From contig NZ_CP061725.1 of NCBI RefSeq assembly GCF_014764405.1, positions 6,758,001 through 6,822,000 of the forward strand: a stretch of DNA of 64,000 bases. The letters are read 5' to 3'. The notes beneath the pieces were generated by a model. That model was given only the letters and a program-made list of their open reading frames with translations, was not told the origin of the DNA and made no database searches. Shown here piece after piece: positions 43,419-51,756 of this stretch (positions are counted from its first letter, which is position 1; each line of letters starts with the position of its first letter). The position numbers and the translations under genes are program-made. The DNA is from Micromonospora craniellae. Lineage in GTDB: Bacteria; Actinomycetota; Actinomycetes; Mycobacteriales; Micromonosporaceae.

Positions 43419-44534
43419 ATGGCGGTCCCAGCGTCGACTGACCTGGTCTCACCGGAGCCCGCCACACGGAAGCGCCCGGCGCACGGCGCACGGGGCGCAC
43501 GACAGGTGCCGCTGGGGCCACTCGTCGGACTGCTCGCCGCCGGACTGCTGGTCTCCTCGGTGGTGGTGATCGGCCTGGGCGCTGCCGTCATCCCCCCGTC
43601 GGCGACCGCGCGTTACCTGTGGGCGGGCGTCACCGGTGGCACGATCTCCGCCGACGAGGTGACCCGGTACCAGATCATCTGGCAGATCCGTACGCCCCGG
43701 GTGCTGCTGGCGGCCTGCGTGGGTGCCGGGCTCGGCGCGGTCGGGGTGGCCGTTCAGGCGCTGGTGCGCAACGCGCTCGCCGACCCGTACGTGTTGGGTG
43801 TCTCCTCCGGCGCGTCGGTAGGTGCGGTCGCCGTCACCGTCTCCGGTGGGCTCGCCGCCGCCGGCGTGTACGCAGTCTCCGCAGGCGCCTTCCTCGGCGC
43901 GATGGCGGCCACCGCGTTGGTGTTCCTGGCGTCCTGGAGCCGAGCCGGGCTCACCCCGCTACGACTCGTGCTCACCGGCGTGGTGATGTCGTTCGGTTTC
44001 CAGTCGCTGATGGCGATGATCGTGTACTTCTCGCCGGACAGCGAGGCCACCAGCATGCTGCTGTTCTGGTCGATGGGCGGCTTCGGGGCCGCCACCTGGG
44101 GGTCACTGCCCCCGGTCGTGGCCGTGGTGCTCGCCGGCATCGTCCTGCTGGCCCGGCAGGGCCGGACGCTGGACGTGATGACCTTCGGCGACGAGACCGC
44201 CGCCAGCCTCGGCGTGGACAGCACCCGTGCCCGCACCTTGCTGTTCGTCGTCACCTCGCTGATGACCGGGGCGACGGTGGCCGTGAGCGGCGCGATCGCC
44301 TTCGTCGGTCTGGTGCTGCCGCACCTGGTACGCATCCTGGTAGGGGCGACACACGCCCGGGTCATGCTGGTCACACCGCTGGTCGGCGCGCTGTTCATGG
44401 TCTGGGTCGACCTGCTCTCCCGCACCGTCGTCGCCCCCCGGGAACTGCCATTGGGTGTGATCACGGCGCTGGTGGGCGTTCCGGTGTTCATCGGACTGAT
44501 GCGTCGCCGCGGCTATCTCTTCGGCGGTCGCTGA
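43419..44534 (+). CDS. FecCD/BtuC-type ABC importer permease
   Basis: A 371-residue membrane protein with about nine hydrophobic segments. Family hallmarks are IRTPRVLLAACVGAGLGAVG, NALADPYVLGVSSGA and AIAFVGLVLPHLVRILVG. FecCD permeases import iron-siderophores, haem, cobalamin or related large cofactors. The start at 43419 leaves a 25-residue hydrophilic N-terminus; GTG alternatives exist. The TGA overlaps the ATG of the ATPase gene. Confidence 0.92.
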   Translation: MAVPASTDLVSPEPATRKRPAHGARGARQVPLGPLVGLLAAGLLVSSVVVIGLGAAVIPPSATARYLWAGVTGGTISADEVTRYQIIWQIRTPRVLLAACVGAGLGAVGVAVQALVRNALADPYVLGVSSGASVGAVAVTVSGGLAAAGVYAVSAGAFLGAMAATALVFLASWSRAGLTPLRLVLTGVVMSFGFQSLMAMIVYFSPDSEATSMLLFWSMGGFGAATWGSLPPVVAVVLAGIVLLARQGRTLDVMTFGDETAASLGVDSTRARTLLFVVTSLMTGATVAVSGAIAFVGLVLPHLVRILVGATHARVMLVTPLVGALFMVWVDLLSRTVVAPRELPLGVITALVGVPVFIGLMRRRGYLFGGR

Positions 44535-45331
44535 TGACGGATCTGGTGATGGACGGCGTCACCGTGCACGCCGATGGGCATCCGCTGCTCCGGGCCCTGT
44601 CCCTGACCGTCGACGGTGGACAGGTCGTCGGTCTGGTCGGCCCGAACGGGTCCGGCAAGTCCACCGCGCTGAGGTGTGTCTACCGGGCATTGCGGCCGAC
44701 CCGTGGCGCGGTACGCGTCGGAGGTACGGATCTGCGCGACATCGCCCGGCGGGACAGCGCCCGATCGGTGGCCGCCCTGACCCAGGACGGCGGGTCCGAC
44801 CTCGACTTCACGGTGGCGGAGGTGGTTGCCCTCGGCCGCGCGCCTCACCTTGGCGGCAACCGGGCGTTGAGCCACCGCGAACGTGAGCTGTGCGAGCGGG
44901 CCATGAACCGGCTGGGCATCGCCCATCTCGCCGACCGTGGTGTGCTCAGCCTGTCGGGCGGGGAACGCCAGCGCGTCCTGGTGGCGCGGGCGCTCGTGCA
45001 GGAGCCGGAGATTCTGATCCTGGACGAGCCCACCAACCATCTCGACATCCGGCACCAGATCCACCTGCTGTCGATGCTGCGCGGATCGGGGCTGACCGTG
45101 CTCGTGGTCCTGCACGACCTGAACCTGGCCGCCGCGACGTGTGACCGCATCGCGGTCCTCTCCGGGGGCGCACTGGTCACCGTCGGCGCCCCCTGGAACG
45201 TGCTGACCGCCGAGCTGTTACGCGACGTGTTCGGGGTCGCCGCCACCGTGGTCGAGCATCCGCTCACCGGTCATCCACAACTGTTGTACGCGCTGCACCA
45301 AGAAACAGTCGAAGGAGTTCTCCACCCATGA
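44534..45331 (+). CDS. FecE/BtuD-type ABC importer ATPase
   Basis: A 265-residue ATPase: Walker A GPNGSGKSTALRC (about 35-47), Q-loop ALTQDG, signature LSGGERQRVLVARALV, Walker B ILILDEPTNHLDI, and VLHDLNLAAATCD. Coupled to the permease (TGATG) and to the binding-protein gene (ATGA). Belongs to the importer group for iron chelates or cobalamin-like cofactors. Confidence 0.93.
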   Translation: MTDLVMDGVTVHADGHPLLRALSLTVDGGQVVGLVGPNGSGKSTALRCVYRALRPTRGAVRVGGTDLRDIARRDSARSVAALTQDGGSDLDFTVAEVVALGRAPHLGGNRALSHRERELCERAMNRLGIAHLADRGVLSLSGGERQRVLVARALVQEPEILILDEPTNHLDIRHQIHLLSMLRGSGLTVLVVLHDLNLAAATCDRIAVLSGGALVTVGAPWNVLTAELLRDVFGVAATVVEHPLTGHPQLLYALHQETVEGVLHP

Positions 45332-46329
45332 AGGCCAGTCTCGACCGCCAGACCGGGCCGCTGCGTGCCACCGCTGCCGGCCTGACCGCCGCACTGCTCC
45401 TCAGCGCCTGCGGGGCGCAGGTGGAGGAGTCCACCGAGGCGCGCACGGTCACCGTGCCACGGTGTGGTGAGGACGTCAGGTACACCACGCCGCAGCGGGC
45501 GGTGGTCTACGAAGGCGGCAGCGCCGACAAGATGTTCACGCTCGGGCTCACCGAACACGTGCACGGTTACGTGATGCCGCCGGCGAACCCGCCGGTGACG
45601 GAGTCACCGTGGGCCGCCGAGTACGCCAAGGTCGAGTTCCTCGGTGACGACCTGCTCAACCGGGAACTGGTCGTCGACGCCAAGGCTGACTTCGTGGTGG
45701 CCGGTTGGAACTCCGGCTTCAGCGATTCGCGTGGCATCACTCCGGCGATCCTCGACGGTCTCGGCATCCAGAGCTTCATGCATGCCGAGTCGTGCTTCAA
45801 CTATCCCGGCTTCCCGCAACGGCACACCCCGTTCGAGGGTCTGTACACCGACCTGGAGCGGTTGGGCAAGATCTTCGATGTGGAGGCCAGGGCCGCCGAG
45901 ACGATCCGCGACATGCGCGAGCGTGTCGACGCGGTGCAGGCGAAGGCACCCGCCGAGCAGTTGCCCGTCTTCCTCTACGACTCCGGCACCGACCAGCCGT
46001 TCACCGCGGGCCGGCAGGTGCCGCCCACCGACATCATCACCTCCGCCGGCGCCCGCAACATCTTCGGTGACCTGGACGCCCGATGGACACAGGTCACCTG
46101 GGAGGCCGTCGTCCAGGGCCAACCGGAGATCATCGTCATCCTCGACTACAACGACAAGCCCGCCCAGGAGAAGATCGACTTTCTGAAGACCCTGCCTGCC
46201 ACCAGCAAGCTGCCCGCCGTGGTCAACGACCGGTTCTTCGTCCTCGACTACAACGAGGGGATCTCCGGTCCGCGCAACATCGACGGGCTGGAGAAGTTCG
46301 GCGAGTACCTCCGCGGCGTCCGCCCCTGA
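45328..46329 (+). CDS. FecB/BtuF-type substrate-binding lipoprotein
   Basis: A 333-residue lipoprotein. The signal ends with the lipobox LLLSAC (Cys about residue 28). The core contains RAVVYEGGSADKMFTLGLTE and YAKVEFLGDD, then TDIITSAGARNIFGDL and NDRFFVLDYNEG, typical of class III binding proteins with a rigid helix between lobes. The VVYEGGSADKMF opening differs from most ferric-siderophore proteins. A putative F420-0 or other cofactor importer assignment, used for some actinobacterial homologues, remains possible. Ligand not determined. Confidence 0.9.
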   Translation: MKASLDRQTGPLRATAAGLTAALLLSACGAQVEESTEARTVTVPRCGEDVRYTTPQRAVVYEGGSADKMFTLGLTEHVHGYVMPPANPPVTESPWAAEYAKVEFLGDDLLNRELVVDAKADFVVAGWNSGFSDSRGITPAILDGLGIQSFMHAESCFNYPGFPQRHTPFEGLYTDLERLGKIFDVEARAAETIRDMRERVDAVQAKAPAEQLPVFLYDSGTDQPFTAGRQVPPTDIITSAGARNIFGDLDARWTQVTWEAVVQGQPEIIVILDYNDKPAQEKIDFLKTLPATSKLPAVVNDRFFVLDYNEGISGPRNIDGLEKFGEYLRGVRP

Positions 46330-46333
46330 CGCC

Positions 46334-47572
46334 GTGCGAACCGCCTTCCGGCCCACGCCGCTGCCGCCCGAACGCAGGACGTTGCTGCGGGACTCCTCGT
46401 TCGTACGGCTGTGGGCCGGCACCACGGCGTCGGGCCTGGCCACCTGGGCACTGCCGTTCATCCTGGGCCTCGCCGTCCTCGACACCGACCTCGACGCGAC
46501 AGGGCTGGGGATCGTCCTGGCCGCGCGTACCGTCGGATTCCTGGTCGCGGTGCCGCTCGGCGGTGTCCTCGCCGACCGGCACTCGCGCCGGGCCGTGGTG
46601 TTCTGGTCCGGCACCGCCGCCGCGCTGGCGACCCCACTCGTCGCGGCCGGTCTGGGCCGGTCGGTGGCCGTCATGGCAGGCGCCGCCGTCGTCGTCGGCG
46701 CCGGCCAGGGTGCGTGCCGGCCGGCGTTCCAGGCCCTCACGGCCGAGGTCGTCGCCGTCGACCGCCGGCAGTCGGCCAACGCCGCGATCACCTTCGCGGT
46801 ACGGGTCACCACCCTGGTCGCGCCCGCCGCGACAGCGCTGCTCGCCGTGGTGACCACCGTCCCGGCCCTGCTCCTCGGCACGGCGGCGCTGTGGGTCATC
46901 GCCGCCGCGCTGCCGCCCGGCGGCACACGCCGACCGCCGTCGGTGGCCGGGAGGCACCGGTTCGTCACCGAGTTCCTCGACGGCGTCCGGGAGGCCCGCC
47001 GTCATCCCTGGTTCCTCGCCGGACTGGCCGCCCTCGCCGCCGTCATCGCCACCGGATACTCCGCCACCGGCGTCGCCCTTCCGCTGATCAGCCAGCAGCG
47101 TTACGGCAGCGTGGCGGTCCTGGCGGCAGCCATCACCGCGTACACGCTCGGCGCGCTCGGCGGTGCCCTGCTGATCTCCCGTTGGCAGCCCCGCAAGCCG
47201 GGCTTCACCGCCCTCGCCGGCCTGGCCTGCTACGGCTTCGCCCCGCTCAGCCTGCTGCTGCCGGCACACGCGTACGCGGTCGTCGCCGCGTACGCGCTGG
47301 CCGGGCTCGGCATCGAGTTGTTCAACGTGCCGTGGTTCACCGCGACTCAGCGGGAGATGGACCCGAAGGCGCTGGCACGGGTGTCCTCCCTGGACTTCCT
47401 CGTCTCCTACGGCCTGGCACCCGTCGGCCTCGCCCTGATAGCCCCGGCCATCACCACCGCCGGAGCCCCGGTCGTGCTCACCGTCTGCGCCGTCGTGTGT
47501 CTCGCGGCGCCGGCACTCGCCGCGTTCGCTCCCGGGGCCGCGCACTTCGCGTACGCCCGAGCAGGCCGTTGA
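46334..47572 (+). CDS. MFS transporter (EntS-like exporter group)
   Basis: A 412-residue major facilitator with about twelve hydrophobic segments. The loop 2-3 motif is present as GGVLADRHSRRAVVFW and FVRLWAGTTASGLATWALPF opens the protein, as in the EntS/siderophore-exporter-like group. GTG start 4 bp after the binding-protein stop, so it is in the same operon as the FecCD-type importer. Export of a siderophore or metallophore taken up by that importer is a reasonable hypothesis, though no biosynthetic gene for one lies in the window. Confidence 0.88.
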   Translation: MRTAFRPTPLPPERRTLLRDSSFVRLWAGTTASGLATWALPFILGLAVLDTDLDATGLGIVLAARTVGFLVAVPLGGVLADRHSRRAVVFWSGTAAALATPLVAAGLGRSVAVMAGAAVVVGAGQGACRPAFQALTAEVVAVDRRQSANAAITFAVRVTTLVAPAATALLAVVTTVPALLLGTAALWVIAAALPPGGTRRPPSVAGRHRFVTEFLDGVREARRHPWFLAGLAALAAVIATGYSATGVALPLISQQRYGSVAVLAAAITAYTLGALGGALLISRWQPRKPGFTALAGLACYGFAPLSLLLPAHAYAVVAAYALAGLGIELFNVPWFTATQREMDPKALARVSSLDFLVSYGLAPVGLALIAPAITTAGAPVVLTVCAVVCLAAPALAAFAPGAAHFAYARAGR

Positions 47573-47717
47573 CCGCAGCGTCCGCGTCCCGGCAGCGATC
47601 CGGACGGGAGCGGAGGCGTCGCCGATGGGCGGCCAGCCGGGTCCGCTCGTCGGCCCGGGCCTGTTCGACCAGAGGCTCATTCAGTCGGGCGTCGGTCGTG
47701 GGACGATACGCCCGACG

Positions 47718-48389
47718 ATGTCCACCGAACGACGGGGTGCAGGCGTGCGGGTCGTACTGGCGGAGGATCTTGCCCTGCTACGGGACGGCCTCCACCGGTT
47801 GCTGACGGCCTCCGGGTTCGACGTCATCGCCTGCGTGGACAACGGACCCGAGCTGAGAACGGTGCTGATCGAGCAGCGGCCCGATGTCGCCGTCGTCGAC
47901 GTCCGGATGCCACCGAACCACGCCGATGACGGGCTGCGGGCGGCTATCGAGGCCCGTGCCGTGGTGCCGCGGCTGCCGGTGCTCGTGCTCTCGCAGTTCG
48001 TCGAGCCGCTCTACGCGCGTGAGCTGCTCGCCGACGGCGAAGGCGCGGTCGGCTATCTGCTCAAGGACCGGGTTCTCGACGTCGGGCAGTTCATCGAGGC
48101 CGTCCGGCGGGTGGCCGCAGGTGGCACCGCGATGGACCCGGAGGTGATCGCCGAGCTGCTGACCGGCCGGTCACGGGGACGGTCCCTCGACTTGCTGAGC
48201 CCACGGGAACGGGAAGTCCTCGGGCTGATGGCCGAAGGGCGGTCCAACAGTGCCATCGCCGCTCGGCTGTTCGTCTCCGAGAAGGCGGTGGCCAAGCACA
48301 TCAACGGCATCTTCACCAAGCTCGGGCTGTACCTCTCGACCAGCGACAATCGTCGGGTGCTCGCCGTCCTCGCCTACCTCGACAGCTGA
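47718..48389 (+). CDS. NarL/LuxR response regulator
   Basis: A 223-residue regulator: receiver domain with acidic E16-D17, D61 in VAVVDVRMPP, and the conserved Lys in GYLLKDR; LuxR helix-turn-helix (LSPREREVLGLMAEGRSNSA then AVAKHINGIFTKLGL). ATG at 47718 is used; a GTG at 47745 (protein VRVVLAEDLALL) is equally plausible from family starts. Its cognate kinase appears to be the convergent gene at 48419-49753, an unusual tail-to-tail arrangement. Target genes unknown. Confidence 0.9.
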   Translation: MSTERRGAGVRVVLAEDLALLRDGLHRLLTASGFDVIACVDNGPELRTVLIEQRPDVAVVDVRMPPNHADDGLRAAIEARAVVPRLPVLVLSQFVEPLYARELLADGEGAVGYLLKDRVLDVGQFIEAVRRVAAGGTAMDPEVIAELLTGRSRGRSLDLLSPREREVLGLMAEGRSNSAIAARLFVSEKAVAKHINGIFTKLGLYLSTSDNRRVLAVLAYLDS

Positions 48390-48418
48390 CGTACTCCGAC
48401 CGCGGAGCACCGGCGGGG

Positions 48419-49753
48419 CTACCGTCCGGCGCGGTCCACCGGTCTGTCCCGGACCGTCGGCGGCGACATCGGGAGCCCGGTGTCGGTTCCGCCGGGGAGC
48501 GGCTCCGCGACGATGGGCAACGCGATCGTCAGCGTGGTCCCACCGGTGGCCGGCTCGGCGATGGTCAGGGTGCCGTCGAATGCGGCGAGGCGCTGCCGTA
48601 CGCCCTCCAGACCGCCGCCCGGTACGAGCACCGCGCCGCCCCGGCCGTCGTCGCCGACCTCCAGGAGCATCCGGTCGTTCTCCTGCCGGCCACGCACCCA
48701 GGCCCGGCTTGCGCCGCTGTGCTTGACCGTGTTGGCCAACGCCTCGGAGATCGTGAAATAGGCAGCCGCCTCGACCGGGTCGCTGAGCCGTCCCGGAAGG
48801 TCGAGGTCGACGTCGATCCGCAGGGGCATCCGCATCGCCAGGGACTCCACGGCACCGACCAGGCCACGGTCGCCGAGCACCGGCGGGCGGATGCCCTTGA
48901 TGAGCGCGCGGAGCTCGGCGATCGCCTGTGCGTTGTGCGTCCGTGCCGCAGCCAGCAGTTGCCGTACGGCCGGATCGTCGCCGATCAGGTTCTCCACCAT
49001 GCCGAGGCTCATACCGAGCGCGACCAGATGTGCCTGGGTGCCGTCGTGCAGGTCGCGTTCGATGCGCCGCAGTTCCTGTGCCTGCGCGTCGACGGCCTGG
49101 GTGCGGGTCGTGGCGAGCTGGTCGATGCGCTCGGCGAGCAGTAGCCGTCGGTCGGGACGAAGCATGGCCGCCGTCAGTTCGCCGTACCAGTGCATGAAGA
49201 CCGGGGTGATCAGCCAGCAGAACCCCAGGTAGAAGAGCCCCCAGGGGATGCCGTTGGCGGCAGCACTGCCAGTGTCGTGGATCGTCGTGCCGAACGGGAA
49301 GTCCAGGCTCGCGCCGGCCGGCAGCGTGCTCCAGATCAGCGGCAGGACCAGACCGAGCACGCCGGCGAGAAAGGCCGCGACCGGCACCGACAACAACGCC
49401 ACCCCGGCGGTCGTGTCCACGAGCAGCCAGCGTGCGTCGCGCCAGGTCGCCGGATCGCGGAGCGCGATGTTGAACCGGGCCCACCGCCCGGAGGCAGGCA
49501 GCGGACGGTACCGCCGTCCGACGACGATTCCCAGCTCCCGTGCCACGAAGAGGCGCCGGCTGTCCGCCATCGCCCGAGCGGCGAGGACCGCGCCGGTGAA
49601 CAGCGGCAGGGTGACCCACAGCGCGGCGAGCGTCAGCGTGGTCAGCACCCAGGTCAGTACCAGTACCTCGACGAAGGCCAGCGCGATCAGGACGCATGCC
49701 CAGCCCAGCAGGCGGCGACGGGCAGCGAACGAGTGCGCCAGATGAGTTGCCAT
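48419..49753 (-). CDS. Sensor histidine kinase with HisKA_3 domain
   Basis: A 444-residue kinase. Four or so membrane segments (about 17-35, 37-57, 113-141 as a pair, 172-190) form a sensor of the Sensor/DUF type common in Streptomyces and Micromonospora. The HisKA_3 helix has H236 in RIERDLHDGTQAHLVALG, and the ATPase part has EALANTVKHSGA and GDDGRGGA. ATG at 49753; a longer frame upstream has no support. Converges with the response regulator gene, with 29 bp between the stops, and probably phosphorylates it. Confidence 0.88.
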   Translation of the reverse strand: MATHLAHSFAARRRLLGWACVLIALAFVEVLVLTWVLTTLTLAALWVTLPLFTGAVLAARAMADSRRLFVARELGIVVGRRYRPLPASGRWARFNIALRDPATWRDARWLLVDTTAGVALLSVPVAAFLAGVLGLVLPLIWSTLPAGASLDFPFGTTIHDTGSAAANGIPWGLFYLGFCWLITPVFMHWYGELTAAMLRPDRRLLLAERIDQLATTRTQAVDAQAQELRRIERDLHDGTQAHLVALGMSLGMVENLIGDDPAVRQLLAAARTHNAQAIAELRALIKGIRPPVLGDRGLVGAVESLAMRMPLRIDVDLDLPGRLSDPVEAAAYFTISEALANTVKHSGASRAWVRGRQENDRMLLEVGDDGRGGAVLVPGGGLEGVRQRLAAFDGTLTIAEPATGGTTLTIALPIVAEPLPGGTDTGLPMSPPTVRDRPVDRAGR

Positions 49754-49989
49754 GGCGTTGATTATTCGCCCGTCCTGGCGCGGGGGAAGTGGACTTGGCT
49801 CCACCTTCGGTTCGGGACGTGACTCCAGTGCGGCGGTCGTCGGCGAGGGTGACCGCTACTTCCGGCACTGGTGACCTGCCCTCGCCGACCGGCAGTCTTC
49901 GACGCGTGGAAAGTGGCGCAGACGGTCGGTGGCCAGGGGTGACGGGATGACAGGGTCGATGAGATGACTCAGGTCGGATGGGCGCTGGC

Positions 49990-50053
49990 CAGCGTTCTTG
50001 ACCTGGCCAGCCCGCCACCCGTCCGGCAAGACGTTCCAGAGCGGTCCAGTCAC
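49990..50053 (-). pseudogene. hsdS 5' remnant (type I restriction specificity subunit)
   Basis: A GTG at 50053 overlaps the stop of the hsdM remnant (GTGA). The first residues, VTGPLWNVLPDGWRAGQV, resemble the start of HsdS proteins (LP-x-GW motif). The resemblance ends after about 20 residues and the frame then runs through unrelated sequence to 49856. The whole target-recognition region is missing. The GTGA junction with hsdM is the strongest reason to read it as hsdS. The rest of 49754-49989 shows no gene. Confidence 0.6.
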
Positions 50054-50187
50054 TGCTCCACCTCTCGCAGCAAGTCAAGGATCTTGGCGACCTGCTTCTC
50101 CAGGTCAGCGTCGATCTCGGCGACAGGGCGGGGTGGGACGTACTTGTAGAAGTGGCGGGTAAAGGGGATCTCGTAGCCGGATTTGTT
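50050..50187 (-). pseudogene. hsdM 3' remnant (type I restriction methylase subunit)
   Basis: About 45 codons end at the TGA 50050-50052. They read NKSGYEIPFTRHFYKYVPP and continue RPVAEIDADLEKQVAKILDLLREVEQ in short pieces, the typical C-terminus of HsdM N6-adenine methylases. Everything upstream, including the catalytic NPPY and S-adenosylmethionine motifs, has been replaced by a truncated IS4-family transposase gene joined at about 50188. The methylase is therefore inactive. Confidence 0.85.
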
Positions 50188-50896
50188 CGAAGGAGTAGAA
50201 GCCGCTGTCGGCCAGCAGCACCATCCCCGACTCCACCACCGGGGTCAACTCTGCGGCCTGGGCGCGTTCTCCTGCGCCACACAGGCCCAACACCGCACCC
50301 ACGACGGCACGGGTCGCACACTCGACGACGGCGGTCACCCGCACTTTCGGATACGCCGACGCTTTCGGCCCCGACCCCATCCGCCCGAAGTGTTCCACGT
50401 TCGCCGGAGTGTCTGCCACGTCGAAGGTGGTCCCGTCGATCGCCATCAACCGACGCCGGGCCAGCCACGCGCCCTTCGTGCCCGACGTGGCCACCGGCGC
50501 CGCCGCCCGATCGAAGAGTTCCCTCACCGGCGCCACACCGAGACGCTGCCGGGCCTGGCTGATCGCCGAACCCGTCGGGACCTGCCAGTCATCCGACCAC
50601 GAGCCCATCGTCCGCAGGCTACCGACCAGCCGACGCATGACTTCCTCGGCAGACTCCTCGGCGTACAGGCCCATCGCGAGCACATACCGGATCATCACGT
50701 GCGCCGGCAACCGACGGCTCCGCTTCTCCCGACACCCCGTCCGGTTGATCACTTCCTCGATCAAATCCCGATGAAACCGAGCCGAGAGCACCCCCAACCC
50801 AACATGGTCGGTCAACCGGCCCAAGGGCTGCGTCTGCAACATCACGACCGGCACCATACCGGCGCCACACCGGCCCCACCCAGCCACCGCCAGCAC
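50188..50896 (-). pseudogene. IS4-family transposase, 3'-truncated
   Basis: The frame contains the IS4 N-terminal domain (DLIEEVINRTGCREKRSRRL and LAMGLYAEESAEEVMRRL) and the first catalytic Asp region (LMAIDGTTFDVADT), then LLADSGFYSF with the second Asp, after which the homology stops and the frame enters the hsdM remnant. The C-terminal third with the catalytic Glu is missing, so it is inactive. The truncation point is the junction with the type I restriction scar. Confidence 0.85.
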
Positions 50897-50927
50897 CCCA
50901 CGCTGACCTGCACCGATGCCTTATCTG

Positions 50928-51010
50928 AATGGCATTGGATCTTGACCATGCGGATCTGCTGCTCGGCGGTGTTGTTGTCGAACGGGGACCGCAGGTCGAC
51001 CGCGAACCCA
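50928..51010 (-). pseudogene. IS66-family transposase fragment
   Basis: A short in-frame stretch reads GFAVDLRSPFDNNTAEQQIR followed by MVKIQ, matching the conserved PF-x-NNQAER-xIRMVK block near the C-terminus of IS66 transposases. Both ends are lost: it abuts the IS4 remnant on the left and the ISAs1-like element on the right. It differs in sequence from the two intact IS66 copies in the window, so it is a third, older insertion. Confidence 0.7.
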
Positions 51011-51756
51011 GGGCGTTCGCAAGGTAGTGAGATGACCGGATTGCCGATTGTGGGGTAGTCACGCCGGTTCCGGCGGGTACGTGAGAGAGCGCGGCCTTCT
51101 GGTGATCATTCAGGTGTCTAGACTGGATGATCGAGGAAGACCGCGCTCGTGGAAGCATCATCGTTGATCGGCGGGTTGTCCGCACGCCTGGGTGGCGTGT
51201 CGCCGTTGTCGGAGCGGGACACGCCGGGGTTGCTGCAGGTCCTTGCCGAGGTGCCGGACCCGCGTGATGCCCGGGGTCGGATCTATGCGCTGCCGGGGCT
51301 GCTCGCGATGGCGATTGCGGCGGTGCTCTCGGGATCCAGCCGGGTCGTGGAGATCGTCGAGTGGGCTGCGGATCTGCCGGACGTGGTGTGGGATCGTCTC
51401 GGCGCGGCCCGCGACGCCTTGACCGGGGCCCGGCGGGTGCCTGATGACGGCACGCTGGGCCGGGTGCTGGCCGGCATCGACGCCGACGCGTTGGATGCCG
51501 CGGTGTGTCGCTGGCTGCTCGGCCGGGCCGGTGTGACCGGGCGGGGTCGGCGGGTGATCGCCGTTGACGGCAAGACGCTGCGTGGCAGCGGCCCGGCCGG
51601 GTCTCAGGCGCACCTGCTGGCCGCGTTGGACCAGGCCGAGCAGATCGTCCTGGCGCAGATCGACGTTAATGGGAAGACGAATGAGATCAGCAGGTTCCAG
51701 CCGTTGCTCGACGGTCTGGACCTGGCCGGGGCGGTCATCACGGCGGACGCGCTGCA

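Noticed and set aside
49856..50053. Independent small gene of 65 codons
   Set aside because: Only its first 20 residues resemble a protein (HsdS start) and its GTG overlaps the hsdM stop; the remainder looks like random downstream sequence, so it is treated as an hsdS remnant.
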